From Siphonodentalium dalli (Eukaryota > Mollusca > Scaphopoda > Gadilida > Siphonodentaliidae), in NCBI GenBank assembly GCA_032622095.1, contig CP136063.1, positions 79,151,980-79,215,979 of the forward strand: a DNA stretch of 64,000 nucleotides. Reading direction: 5' to 3'. The stretch's first letter is position 1, and every line of letters starts with the position of its first letter. The position numbers and the translations under genes are program-made. The notes beneath the pieces were generated by a model. That model did no database searches, was not told the origin of the DNA, and saw only the letters and a list, made by a program, of their open reading frames with translations. Below are positions 34,740 through 47,011 of this stretch, in pieces.

Positions 34740-35620
34740 ATTCCAACTCAGTGGAACCAAAATTATTACACTGGTTCAATATGGCCGTCAAATTAATCCT
34801 TTGGCTCACCCTACAGGCCATATCACTAATCCGATCATCACCAAACTTCAATGGATCGTCGGGGTGACCACTAGATGGGAGGCATCGATTTTTTCCGAAA
34901 CTCGTTAAAAAACATGGCCGCCAGCAGCCATATTGGATTTTACTCTTTGCATGACTAAATCCTTCGGCACAACCTACAGGCCACATCCATTATACGATCA
35001 ATACCAAACATGTGGATCTTCGGGGTGACCTCTAGATGAGAGCCGTCAATCTTTCCAAAATTCGTAAAAAAAAATTATGTCCGCCAGCAGCCATCTTGGA
35101 TTTCAAATTTGAATCCATCTGCTCTTCCCTCAGTCCGCATTTATTGGAGAATTGTTTTGAAAATTTGCAAGCATGTTAAGGATCGCCTCTAGATGAGTCA
35201 TCGAATTTGAACACTTTTCGATGAAAAACATGGCCGCCGGCAGCCATCTTGGATTTTACTCTTTGCATGACTAAATCCTTTGGCATACCCTACAAAGCAC
35301 ATCCCTCATCCGATCATCACCAAACATTATATGGATCTTCATGGTGACTTCTAGATGGGAGCAATCGATTTATTTGTTTTTCGAAATTCGTAGAAAAACA
35401 TGGCTGCCAGAGGCCATTTTGGATTCTACTCTGCCTCATCCAATCGTCACCAAACTTCATACGGATATTCGGGATGTCCTCTAGATTGGAACCATCGACT
35501 ATTTCGGAAATTCGTTATAAAACACGGCTGTCAGTAGCCATCTTGGATTTCAAATTTGAATATATCCGCACACCCTGCAGCCCACATTTATTGATGAAAT
35601 GTTTCAAATGAAAATAATTT
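34740..35620. repeat. About five degenerate 170-190-bp tandem units containing CCATCTTGGATTT
   Basis: Each unit carries ACATGGCCGCCAGCAGCCAT, CTTGGATTTTACTCT or TTGGATTTCAAATTTGAAT, CCGATCATCACCAAAC, GGATCTTCGGGGTGACCTCT and AGATGGGAGC..TCGA. Divergence between units is high. The core ATGGCCGCC..CCATCTTGGA includes YY1-like AAGATGGC on the minus strand. Most of this array falls inside the first 2,240-bp duplicated block and so appears again at 37061-37860. Confidence 0.75.
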
Positions 35621-37060
35621 CATCTACACAATACAAGACCTTTACACCAACGTTTTGGCTTTCCTTCTTTATCATTATATTCATTGCTCAGCAAAGATAA
35701 ACTCTTCCCAAGTTGAGCTACAGTGTCATTGACACTTTCACTTCAAGTAAAATCGAACTCTATTATTATGGTATAAAAGATGTTTTTTGTTTTGATATAT
35801 CTTAAATGTGTCACATTGAGGTGTTTATAGACCAAATTACTCAAGATGGCAACCGAATTTCGTAAATAGTTTTCCACATATATCCCGATTATTATCTGCT
35901 GTTCCGAAAAGGTTATGGTCATTAAACGTGATACTTAATCAACTGACGAAGAGATATTCTATCCTGGTTATCCCAGTAACGTATGATGCATGACCAATTC
36001 ACATTAAAGGATGCAGCATGAAATTTTGACAAATGGCAAAGTACACAATTGAGTAAAGAATATTTATATATGCAAGAAAATTATGTGTGATGCTTTGCGT
36101 TTTACCAGAGGCATCGATTGTACAGCAAGGTGATGTCTTATATTACCAACATACACTATTTATCATATTGTTTGTAGACAACCTAGGTTTTCCAAGATAT
36201 GATGCAAATCAAATTGATGATATCATGCTAAATTCTCAATTTACTGAAAGATTTTCATAGGGGCGGACGCGTCTTTCTCGAGCTCAGAAAAAAATTCAAA
36301 TATCGCATAAAACTCATAGATATCATGATCAAAACAAGCTACAAGTACTCCCCGAATACACAAGGAATGGCATTAACAAGTGTTATAAAAATATGACAGT
36401 AGATAAATGGACATATGACGCTTGAAAACTAAGTGAAAATTCCCGGTACGCGACCGCCATCTTGGAATTTTTACATCTTATGTGTGAATCTTCTACGTGA
36501 CCAGGATATACTGGATTATCACATTGAAAAGTAAGCAAGACATAGAGTTATATAATAAAGATCAGTTGAAAACATCCCGTCTGTTCATTTATGATGACAT
36601 CACCCAATTTACAGGTCTGGCAAATGTGAGAATACAGCTACAATAACTGTATTCAGCTATGTATTATACTCTCAAACCGGCTGTTTTTCGATAATAAACT
36701 AGAAGCGCTAATTTGCGCATCGAAATTATGCTACCATATTCTCCGGCCACCCTCAACCAAATCAAAACCGTCACTTGTTTTGTGACAAAGTGTTGCCTTT
36801 TGTCGACACGGCGATGCTGATTTTGTGTGAAAACTTACTACGGTGGTCGATGTCAGTAAATATTCTGAGGACTATTTTCTGCGAATGCACGCACTAACTA
36901 ACTTATAAAATAAAGATCAACTTCACCGCAAACACTTGTTTATTTCTTCCCGATGCTAAACCGGTAGGGGGCGTTAGAATGGTGTACCTATCTCAAGCAT
37001 TTAAAATTACATACCCCTAGCGGTTTGTGAGCGATACTGGTAACTATTTATAACGGTATA
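34821..37060. repeat. 2,240-bp direct tandem duplication, first copy
   Basis: Starts at TATCACTAATCCGATCATC and ends at TTATAACGGTATA. The next base begins a second copy in the same orientation with no difference noticed in the line-by-line comparison. It holds the degenerate tandem array, then AT-rich unassigned DNA and a 3' part (36652-36866) that is also present, inverted and diverged, at 46300-46515. No gene is recognised in it. Confidence 0.9.
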
Positions 37061-39300
37061 TATCACTAATCCGATCATCACCAAACTTCAATGGATCGTC
37101 GGGGTGACCACTAGATGGGAGGCATCGATTTTTTCCGAAACTCGTTAAAAAACATGGCCGCCAGCAGCCATATTGGATTTTACTCTTTGCATGACTAAAT
37201 CCTTCGGCACAACCTACAGGCCACATCCATTATACGATCAATACCAAACATGTGGATCTTCGGGGTGACCTCTAGATGAGAGCCGTCAATCTTTCCAAAA
37301 TTCGTAAAAAAAAATTATGTCCGCCAGCAGCCATCTTGGATTTCAAATTTGAATCCATCTGCTCTTCCCTCAGTCCGCATTTATTGGAGAATTGTTTTGA
37401 AAATTTGCAAGCATGTTAAGGATCGCCTCTAGATGAGTCATCGAATTTGAACACTTTTCGATGAAAAACATGGCCGCCGGCAGCCATCTTGGATTTTACT
37501 CTTTGCATGACTAAATCCTTTGGCATACCCTACAAAGCACATCCCTCATCCGATCATCACCAAACATTATATGGATCTTCATGGTGACTTCTAGATGGGA
37601 GCAATCGATTTATTTGTTTTTCGAAATTCGTAGAAAAACATGGCTGCCAGAGGCCATTTTGGATTCTACTCTGCCTCATCCAATCGTCACCAAACTTCAT
37701 ACGGATATTCGGGATGTCCTCTAGATTGGAACCATCGACTATTTCGGAAATTCGTTATAAAACACGGCTGTCAGTAGCCATCTTGGATTTCAAATTTGAA
37801 TATATCCGCACACCCTGCAGCCCACATTTATTGATGAAATGTTTCAAATGAAAATAATTTCATCTACACAATACAAGACCTTTACACCAACGTTTTGGCT
37901 TTCCTTCTTTATCATTATATTCATTGCTCAGCAAAGATAAACTCTTCCCAAGTTGAGCTACAGTGTCATTGACACTTTCACTTCAAGTAAAATCGAACTC
38001 TATTATTATGGTATAAAAGATGTTTTTTGTTTTGATATATCTTAAATGTGTCACATTGAGGTGTTTATAGACCAAATTACTCAAGATGGCAACCGAATTT
38101 CGTAAATAGTTTTCCACATATATCCCGATTATTATCTGCTGTTCCGAAAAGGTTATGGTCATTAAACGTGATACTTAATCAACTGACGAAGAGATATTCT
38201 ATCCTGGTTATCCCAGTAACGTATGATGCATGACCAATTCACATTAAAGGATGCAGCATGAAATTTTGACAAATGGCAAAGTACACAATTGAGTAAAGAA
38301 TATTTATATATGCAAGAAAATTATGTGTGATGCTTTGCGTTTTACCAGAGGCATCGATTGTACAGCAAGGTGATGTCTTATATTACCAACATACACTATT
38401 TATCATATTGTTTGTAGACAACCTAGGTTTTCCAAGATATGATGCAAATCAAATTGATGATATCATGCTAAATTCTCAATTTACTGAAAGATTTTCATAG
38501 GGGCGGACGCGTCTTTCTCGAGCTCAGAAAAAAATTCAAATATCGCATAAAACTCATAGATATCATGATCAAAACAAGCTACAAGTACTCCCCGAATACA
38601 CAAGGAATGGCATTAACAAGTGTTATAAAAATATGACAGTAGATAAATGGACATATGACGCTTGAAAACTAAGTGAAAATTCCCGGTACGCGACCGCCAT
38701 CTTGGAATTTTTACATCTTATGTGTGAATCTTCTACGTGACCAGGATATACTGGATTATCACATTGAAAAGTAAGCAAGACATAGAGTTATATAATAAAG
38801 ATCAGTTGAAAACATCCCGTCTGTTCATTTATGATGACATCACCCAATTTACAGGTCTGGCAAATGTGAGAATACAGCTACAATAACTGTATTCAGCTAT
38901 GTATTATACTCTCAAACCGGCTGTTTTTCGATAATAAACTAGAAGCGCTAATTTGCGCATCGAAATTATGCTACCATATTCTCCGGCCACCCTCAACCAA
39001 ATCAAAACCGTCACTTGTTTTGTGACAAAGTGTTGCCTTTTGTCGACACGGCGATGCTGATTTTGTGTGAAAACTTACTACGGTGGTCGATGTCAGTAAA
39101 TATTCTGAGGACTATTTTCTGCGAATGCACGCACTAACTAACTTATAAAATAAAGATCAACTTCACCGCAAACACTTGTTTATTTCTTCCCGATGCTAAA
39201 CCGGTAGGGGGCGTTAGAATGGTGTACCTATCTCAAGCATTTAAAATTACATACCCCTAGCGGTTTGTGAGCGATACTGGTAACTATTTATAACGGTATA
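37061..39300. repeat. 2,240-bp direct tandem duplication, second copy
   Basis: Exactly the same length as the first copy. The junction is GGTATA|TATCAC and the exit is GGTATA|TACAGA, sharing two bases (TA) that make the breakpoint ambiguous by two positions. Apparent complete identity over 2.2 kb argues for a very recent event or an assembly error. Confidence 0.9.
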
Positions 39301-39880
39301 TACAGATATTGTGCGGTATATTGCAAATGTATGGCACAGCATAGGGACAACTGAAATGAAAATGCGAATTATATAATAACATGAAGTTCTGGTCGTTAGC
39401 GAGTCAGACCTATTCTGTTTTGGCATGAAAACATAATATTACACGACTACCCAATACTCCCCAAGATTAATGCTCAAGCATGCCTGGTGTCTCGTGTGTA
39501 ATCCGATTTTCTGGGTAATGGAAAATGACAGCCAATCATATCTGCACACTGTACCAATATTCTTCAGGGTGTGGAATAATAACTCACCACATGCATACTC
39601 TATATCCTATGAGTTCCTCAAATATTGGTACACGATTGGCTAATTCGTTGATTGCTAATAAAATGGGACTGTAACATAAATTGTTTGTCCATTCGATATC
39701 AAACTTATGTGGCCGAATATTGTTACAACATGCCTCCTTCAATGAACTGTTCTTGTAGCAAACATGCAGAATATTCAATGAATAAAAAGTTCACCATCCA
39801 CGGGAGAGACCACAAAAAGTTTTAAAATTCTGAAACTGAGGGTCTGGTTTCTCAAAGGCTGTTACCCGATCGATTCCGAT
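39301..39880. other. No recognisable gene
   Basis: Unassigned DNA between the tandem duplication and the DUF6589-like gene. It may contain that gene's 5' region. Confidence 0.4.
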
Positions 39881-39882
39881 GG

Positions 39883-41845
39883 TTGTGCACTACATGTGTG
39901 GAATACTCACAGCACGCGACGACGTCTAACCAAGCTACTACTAATGAAAGTGTGCAACAGGTTGCATTCAGGGAAGTATTGTGTGCTATCATGGATGGTA
40001 GGCTTAGAAACGATGAACTTGAAATGTTAGCCTTTGAGTTAGGGGGAGTCAATGTGCTAAAGATTTTGATGGGACAAAGAATGGTATTATTGATAATTAC
40101 AATGTTGACTATTTAAAAAAATTCTCTACTTCCGTGTGATTTACATCGCAAAACCAGGCGATGACTACATTTCTTCTTGGAATAACTGGCTCGGAAAGTA
40201 ATCAAAAGAAAATTAACTCCTTGTGCTTGGCGATGGCAATGTTATACACGCGAGGCACTTGAACTATGTTAGTCCTTGTTCGTTCATAATTAATTTATTA
40301 ACCCACTATCTGACTGGAAGCAAGACAATATGTGCACTGAATAGAACCCTTAGACCTTCCAGTTCCCACACAAGTATTCGGAAATGGATAAGTGATAATG
40401 GTAACATACCCAATGTCATTCCCGATGAAGGAGAATGTTTTACATTTTTTGACAATAACCAGGTTCTTGGGAAAAGATGGCGTGTTGAGGACGATTCGAA
40501 GCCTGACCTAAGTATCACAAAAAACATTTTACATTTATTTCCTTGACCTCTTTCAAATCTTCAGTGGAACGAGGATCTATCTCCACGAAACTGGAATTTT
40601 GTTAAACCAGACGATCGCCACAATGTGCTTAATTCGCTAACGACCCTTATTGACAACGATGAAGCTGTGTTTCGCACAGAACGCTCTAAGTATATCAATT
40701 CTGTTCTGTGAGAGATGGTGGATGAAAATTCAGGGTCGGTGAGCACAGACGATAAGCGACAATTTGTTAAGTTTAATGATCCGAATCCGAATCCGAAAAA
40801 GCTAAATAATGACAATAATTCAGATCACTATTGATGGCTGCCAATCTAGTTCGCGGCCCACAGCTGTAGTAGGTGATCCCATTTTTTGAAAACCCAAATG
40901 GTTGAGTCTGTAACAACTATTCTAGACAAATTAAAGCATGATTTAGCAGCGTCTAGTGGCCGCAAATGGAACATTCTAGGTTGTGATGGGTCACCATTTA
41001 CCCTGGCTCATAGACTGATTGACATTTATTTCGTTTGTATACAATGTTCGAATAATTATATTGGAGAGGACGTGTTCACACGGCACCAGTTGGAAAGTCA
41101 TGGTATATGTAACTATAAAATTGAGGCTGCTGACATGAAATATGGGGACATATTTGTTTTACCTGGATGTGGCCATTTTGAAATGAACCTAGTGAAAGCA
41201 TTTTTAAAAATATATTGGGATATAATTCTGAGTCGTGTTGCTAACATGTTAGGATTCAGATAACCGAAAGCCATCGCCAGCTGCCTTAGATGTGCCGATC
41301 ACCATAAGGCGTGGCAAATGTTGCAAATTGTTTTCGAAGGCACCAAGGATAAAATTGTTCATAATTATATTACACGTTGTTCTTCGTCTAACGAAACTAT
41401 TTCGGAAAATGGTCTATATAACTACATACAAAATAGTCGAAATTCAAATTTGAAGACAATGTTCACAATGTCATTAATATTTTTATTTGTATTTAAGCTG
41501 TTTCGAGCTGGTATCAGGAGGAACAACAGTTCAATAGCACACGCGGCTTTAACAAAATTGAGTTTGCTATTGTTTTGTACAAATTCACCAAATTATAGAG
41601 AGATGTATGTTAGATACAGTCTTTTGCGAGTATTGATGCCAAAAGATGTTCGAATTCTCACAGAAAAGAATATTTCATTTTCACTTTCTGGTCACTCTAG
41701 CAAAGCGGAAGGCGGCGACTTCGTGTTGGAAGCCAAAAATAAAATAATACAAGCTTGGCTGCCACCAGGTGTCCCGACAAAGGATACATGGCTGGAGGTT
41801 TGTGGTGTGGATGATCTGGATGAGGTATGTTATATAAACTAAGTA
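39883..41845 (+). pseudogene. DUF6589-like protein gene, broken
   Basis: A set of plus-strand frames that join into one protein-like text with several interruptions. 39883-40116 gives QQVAFREVLCAIMDGRLRND. 40223-40546 has HTSIRKWISDNGNIP and TFFDNNQVLGKRWRV. 40560-40830 has NEDLSPRNWNFVKPDDRHN. 40886-41263 has NILGCDGSPFTLAHRL, CIQCSNNYIGED and VLPGCGHFEMNL. 41318-41842 has FRAGIRRNNSS, SGHSSKAEGGDFVLEAKNK and WLEVCGVDDLDEV. This order (DN.Q, GCDG.P, C..C, LPG.GH.E.N, R.GIRRNNS, GEG.D...E..NK, WL.VC) is what I recall of DUF6589 proteins, a multicopy, possibly transposon-derived family in invertebrates and fungi. Stops at 40711 and 40833, a T insertion near 40890 and shifts near 41265 make it a pseudogene. 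Function unknown. Confidence 0.5.
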
Positions 41846-42519
41846 TTTTATGTTCAAGGATATTTATTCATCATTTCCCTCGGGTATTTGGTCTTCGTCC
41901 GCGACGACCTCTTCTTCTGTTGCCGCCACCACCTCGTGTTGCGACGCAACCAACTCGTCCATTCGCGCTATCTCCCCCTGGTGCTGCCACGGTATCGTCA
42001 ACTTGAAGCAATTGCAGGTTCTCCTGTCTAACGTTTTGCACTGCCTCATAGGATTCCCGATCTCTTCGAAATGAGAGAACATACTAACACACTTTATTGT
42101 AATGATAATCCATTATTTTGCGGCCATTCTGGAAGCCATTATCCAGTAAATTTGGTGCAAGCAGTTAATATATTATTGAGCTCCCAACTTATTGTTAAGT
42201 ATATGGAAAGAGTATATGGTTATTTTAGATGCAATTCGATAAATAGTTAGGGATTTACAGCGTGCACCCCGACCCTCACACACACCACTAAATGAAAAAT
42301 TAAACAAAATTGCTTAATGATTTATATATATGCACCAGCAGTCTGGAATTGATTATTTATATACAGTAGCATTTCTTAATAATATTTTAAGCAATATAAT
42401 GCAAATAATAATGTAGCTTAAAACTGTTTTTGAAAACTTGCAATGAGTTGAACAATATTTTCTCTTCTAATATATTTTGCACATTATATTCTCGATGGAT
42501 AAAGACATGTTGTATTTAC

Positions 42520-42875
42520 CTATGAGCAGGGCAGAGGATGTCAATTTCCTCTGTTTGGCGATCGGTGAGCAGAGGTAATCCCATATATTTGGCATGAACT
42601 CAATATTTACACCCAAGCCATCTCTCCTCTACCATTGTCTCAGACTTTAACAAATCTGCGCATTCCCTGCAAATCTTTGGTCCTGCAAGTGCACCCTCAT
42701 TCCACTGTGTGTGCACTTCAACCATAGCGGTGATGTCACCTGGAGATGGAAGCTGCTCCATGGCCTGAATGTTCTCCAATGCGGCCTCGGTAACTTCAGC
42801 ATCTGGTAAATCCGGAATTGCAAGAATTGCACTGGCAACCTCACTTGGCGTTTCTTCTCGATTAATCGAGTTGTT
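42520..42875 (-). CDS. Exon with PHD-like Cys/His pattern, unknown protein
   Basis: Minus-strand exon with acceptor AAATAAGCGCAG and donor CATAG|GTAAAT. The frame starting NNSINREETPSEVASAIL is acidic and protein-like (LPDAEVTEAALENIQAMEQL) and ends CRECADLL, then RWLGC, a TGA, VHAKYMGL and ILCPAH. C..C...W.GC..WVH...GL...CP.H is the spacing of a PHD-type or related zinc finger. TGA stands where Trp is expected and Tyr where Cys is expected. A second frame is open too but gives an implausible basic peptide. The exon looks real but the copy may be dead. Confidence 0.4.
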
Positions 42876-43345
42876 CTGCGCTTATTTGACAGAACATGAC
42901 AAAACATTATGACATTGTATTATCTGTTTCCATATTGAATGTAGATATGAGAATATACATATATTCATTTATAAGCGAAATCACTGAGTCGCATATTGTT
43001 TCCACCCAGTTTAAGTGCTACCGTTTAAAGTTCTTGAATATCATTCCATATATGGAATGCTACTCCATAACTATGAAGTGTAGCACTGAATGCGTGGAAC
43101 GGGGCTGGATGGATCCAATACGTTAGCGACTCAGTGATCTCGTTTATTGAATAAACATATGCCTGGATAGTGTAGATGGCAGCGTGTATATATACCATCT
43201 TAAAGACCTATTATCAAAACCAATATGTACAGGTATATATAGTTGAATTGGAAACTTTCATTGCGATGTGACAGTTAATCTACTTAAATATTTATCACAA
43301 GTCACAACAAAACAAAAATAATAAATAAATGTCGAAATTACTCAC

Positions 43346-43420
43346 CTGGACTCCATGCTGGCTGGCTGCCTGACTCCGGCGTAGCCCAGTATTAACCCGC
43401 CGAACTTGGTGCTTTTATCT
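43346..43420 (-). other. Possible first exon of the minus-strand gene
   Basis: GC-rich leader followed on the minus strand by ATG GAG TCC AG and a strong donor GTGAGT (43345-43340). The orientation fits a gene that continues to the exon at 42875, but the phase (2) does not fit that exon's best frame (0), so another exon would be needed between them. Confidence 0.3.
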
Positions 43421-43518
43421 CCAGATATTCTTCAATCCCCGTCTGTGTGCAAATTTAATTCAGCTGAAAAGCAAATTCGACTTGAATATACATGTATTTA
43501 TTTTACTCCACTTGGCAG

Positions 43519-43656
43519 ATAAGACAAAACATCGAAGAACAGACTGGGAAAGGGTGTGACGGACAAGGCACATGGTTGAGGAAAACCGATCTTCACAAAG
43601 AAATATCTCACTGGCGACAGATCCTGAGCAGTGAACGTTATGTCGCCGATTCACAG
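43519..43656 (+). CDS. Exon a of an unknown plus-strand gene
   Basis: 138 bases, open, between acceptor CTCCACTTGGCAG and donor CACAG|GTATGT, phase 0 at both ends. The peptide starts IRQNIEEQTGKGCDGQ and ends SHWRQILSSERYVADSQ. The next exon (43954) begins in phase 0. I do not recognise the family. It lies head-to-head with the possible first exon at 43420-43346. Confidence 0.5.
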
Positions 43657-43953
43657 GTATGTGGTTACAAGTTAACATCATTTACCATGCCTTTATGTCA
43701 AACTAAGATAGTTCCCACAAATTTGACCAGAATTTAAACATGGTCTTGACTCGAACAGAATGTAAATTATCGGATGGCCATTTTGGAACCCATCATTGTA
43801 AGAATCATAAGGCAGTTATTTGTTGATTTATGTTTTGTGTCATATTTCTCTATATATATCCCTATTATCATTTTAGATCCACCAGTTTTTCTCCCTGTTC
43901 ATAGTTTCTTTATCTTTGTCCCTTTTATGTCAATGATATGTTTTATTTTGTAG

Positions 43954-44365
43954 ATAACACGACCAGTTCATGCCATTGGGGTGGCGATGTCTAAACTGGA
44001 CGGAGACGTTGCGATCCTTCAACGATCGTGCGTGGAAAACAGAAGTGTTTTCATAAAACATGTACGCGACCAGTGTGATTTTAGAGGCGCCACGATAAAA
44101 AAAAATATTAGTGACAGAGGAAGACAGGGCGAGGGCTGAAAGTGTAAATACCAAAACAAAAGCAGAAATTAACTTCATAATTAAAGAACAATTGGAGTTA
44201 TTCAAGTTAAGTGGCGGAGAAGACCACCCCAACAGTCCCTCGTAACATGGGCATCAGCTAAACGCGCCAAGAAGGAAGTTCTCGTGAAATTACTGCTCGA
44301 GATAGAAGATTCAGTTGATGAACTGAGGTGACGCTTTGCTGCTGATCGTGACTCAAGTAAGACTG
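43954..44365 (+). pseudogene. Exon b of the unknown plus-strand gene, damaged
   Basis: Acceptor ATTTTGTAG, then ITRPVHAIGVAMSKLDGDVA and RSVFIKHVRDQCDFRGAT. At a run of A's (44094-44102) the frame shifts to ILVTEEDRARAESV..INFIIKEQLELFKL. After a TAA it continues TWASAKRAKKEVLVKLLLEI and EDSVDEL, a TGA, and FAADRDSSKT before donor ACTG|GTAAGT at 44366. The charged C-terminal part is probably helical or coiled-coil. The A-run shift could be a sequencing error, but two stops point to decay. Confidence 0.4.
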
Positions 44366-44514
44366 GTAAGTTTAAGTTCTGTCTACTTTGCCACAAACAC
44401 AGCATGCATGGCTCGTGTGTTACGTATATGTAGTTATACCTACATGTATATGGTTGAATTGTATGCATCTTTCTATCTCATCTCATCATTACTTGGCAGC
44501 TCATCTTATATTAA

Positions 44515-45020
44515 AGGCACGTGAGGCCTTAATTGTCGAAAATATTCATATTTGTTCCAAACACCGTAAACAGAAAAACATTAAAACGCATACAGTTTCG
44601 TTCATATATGCCATGACCATCGCGTAAACAGCATGTTATCATAAAGATCCACAATAATTTACCTAAGCAAGAGCCTGATTGTGTTACAGAAGATAGCACA
44701 CTGCTACTGGCTAATCACACACAAATGGCATAAACACTCTTTATTAGTCCCATATCAGGAATTCACCAACAAAGAACGCTCTTTATGTCTACCATCATAA
44801 TATAAACAAACACCAGAAAAGTAACTTTTTATGATTTTGTTTACATAACAATGGTCAAACATATGACACTAACATACTGTTTATGTGATATTTTTTATTT
44901 GTATACGGACAAAGTCTGTCTACATTTTGATGTTCTTTCTGTTTGTGGCGGTTTTTGACTGGTGGAAATATTTTCACAGGATACCCACCGCCAAGGCCAA
45001 CCGTACCTTTAAATGTCGGT
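44515..45020. repeat. Dispersed repeat, copy 2 (AACGCTCTTTATG..CATATCAGGAA family)
   Basis: Counterpart of 9230-9785 in the same orientation, with CACTCTTTATTAGTCCCAT, ATCAGGAATTCACC, GTTTACATAACAATGG, CATACTGTTTATG, ACAAAGTCTGTCTA and GGATACCCACCGCCAA. Similar length, moderately diverged. Non-coding. Confidence 0.65.
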
Positions 45021-45054
45021 CATTGGCATGAATGTATATACTTCCGTTTTTAGA

Positions 45055-45232
45055 CGCTTGCTAGGGCACTGTGCCCGCCTCGAGGTATTTTCGATGTAGT
45101 CGCTCTTCCTGGGAACAGTGGCCTGTTGCTTGGCTCGGGGTTCTTGTCCCTTCAAATTATTTCCTGGTTGGTCTTCCTGGGTTTCTTGGAACTGTCATAC
45201 ATCTGCACATCGTAGTTTCGCTTAGTCTGAAA
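45055..45232 (-). other. Coding-like GC-rich segment, unknown
   Basis: The minus strand reads TKRNYDVQMYDSSKKPRKTN after an AG, then a TGA, RDKNPEPSNRPLFPGRATTS and a stop. G+C content rises sharply over just this stretch. Basic composition and the near-open frame suggest an exon relic. No family recognised and no donor found. Confidence 0.25.
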
Positions 45233-46090
45233 TATAAGACACAATGTTTATTTTTAATCTAGAAGTTATTATTTAATGAGAATATTCTTTATTTATTGAT
45301 GGTACGACATTTGATTGCTCATGATAAATATTATATTTTCATCTTTTCATAAATAATCGACAATGCAGATAATGACGCAGAAATTGTAATGCCTGCACAA
45401 AATTCCGACACTGGGGTATAACTCGAATCGTATGTGATATATTATTGTTCATTGGATTTTTGGTCAGTATCTGTATCTGTATAGAGATATTCCAGTACAG
45501 GAACCAATTCTGGTTATAGACGCACTGTTACATGTATATACCGGCCCGCTTATTCTAGAACGAACATTGAGTTATCAACATAATGATGGATCTACACGAA
45601 CATATAATAAAATCCGCTGATAATATACATGTAATGAACAAATTACACGGACATATATATAGACATATTTTCTACACAATTACAAATGCTTTCGCTGCAC
45701 TTTGGGTTACATTTTGAAGTGTTAAAAAGTATAGTATAATAAACAAAAATAATAATGCAATGTTTAAAATTAACATACCATTGTCGTAATAATTATTCAG
45801 TGTCTTGTGTTTTTGGTGTGACAATTCAGAGGAAACGTGCCATTAAATACCCAAAAACCATGAACTTAATCGGGATTAAGATGATACTAACGCCCATGTG
45901 AGCGATATTCCAAACATGCATGCACACCATTGAGCCCACGTTAAGACCACTCAGATTCGTACTGAGTTACAGATCGCATCCGCAGTCGGTGTGAACAAAT
46001 GCGAAGACAAATGTTACTTTAAACACCGTTGTGAATATAAAATTGTTATCTGTATTTTCGCGATTCGCATTGACAGATATGCGTTTCCGT

Positions 46091-46193
46091 CTTTTTGGGG
46101 AAAGTCAGCTCAAGCAGTGACTCGCTCGGTAAATCCGTATTTTTGGGGAAAGTCAGCTCAAGCAGTGAGTGGCACTCGCTCGGTAAATCTCTG
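46091..46193. repeat. Two tandem copies of a roughly 48-55-bp unit
   Basis: TTTTTGGGGAAAGTCAGCTC, AAGCAGTGA and CACTCGCTCGGTAAATC occur twice in succession; the second copy has a GTGGCA insertion. Confidence 0.8.
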
Positions 46194-46299
46194 GCTCGAG
46201 GTGTTCTCTTTTTTACCTGTTTTAACGCACCAACCAAACTGCATTTTAGCAGCATCCTATTGATACTTCCGGGAATGATGAAGACGTTCCATTTTCGGT

Positions 46300-46515
46300 T
46301 ATTAAACCGTTGTGACAGACATCGACCGCCGTAGTAAGTTTTCACACAAAATCAGCATCGCCGTGTCGACAAAAGGCATCACTATGTCACAAAACAAGTG
46401 ACGGTTTTGATATGGTTAGGGTGGCCGGAGAATATGGTAGCCTAATTTCGATGCGCAAATTAGCACTTCTAGTTTATTATCGAAAAACATCCGGTTTGAG
46501 AGTATAATATATACA
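46300..46515 (-). repeat. Inverted diverged copy of 36652-36866 (and 38892-39106)
   Basis: TTTTCACACAAAATCAGCAT, CGCCGTGTCGACAAAAGGCA, AAACAAGTGACGGTTTTGAT, GGCCGGAGAATATGGTA, TTTCGATGCGCAAATTAGC and AGTTTATTATCGAAAAACA are reverse complements of blocks in each 2,240-bp copy. This shows that the 3' part of the duplicated block belongs to a dispersed repeat family. Confidence 0.8.
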
Positions 46516-46592
46516 AATCTCCAGGAATCCAATCATCGTGGATGTCGAACGCGAAATTGTTTGTAAAAACTTCCTCAGGACAAATAATCCAT

Positions 46593-46896
46593 AAATTCAC
46601 TGCATATAGCCCGGGAACTATAAATTTAAAAAGGTGACACTAATTAAATTAATTATGATTTATTGACGGCTGATTAGACCACACAAGAGCTAAATCAACA
46701 TAAATGAAACATAATAACAAAACAAAATATACAAATGATGACCAAGCAAGCATCATGCAAATAATTCAAATCAAATTAAGTCTATTTCATGCAAAATCAA
46801 ATAAATAAGTAATGATTAAATAACAACTAACTGCAGTGTCATTAAGGATAATGATGTTATTATCTTGATGGAAATAAAGGAATAAAAAACAACTGC
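46593..46896. repeat. 304-bp direct repeat B, left copy
   Basis: Starts AAATTCACTGCATATAGCCC and ends ATAAAAAACAACTGC. A right copy of equal length with about a dozen differences lies at 50948-51251. The pair flanks the LINE and its inner repeats. Confidence 0.85.
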
Positions 46897-47011
46897 ATAT
46901 AATTATGATGTTAATATACTCTAAAATAGGAATGGGTGTGTGAATCGTTTGGCTTTAAAGCCAGTCACACTCGAATCAATGTTGGTCCAGCTCTTGTGGG
47001 GTCAAATCAGT

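Noticed and set aside
34821-39300. LTR pair of a retrotransposon
   Set aside because: The two copies abut directly with no internal region, lack TG..CA ends and carry no retroviral-type coding sequence.
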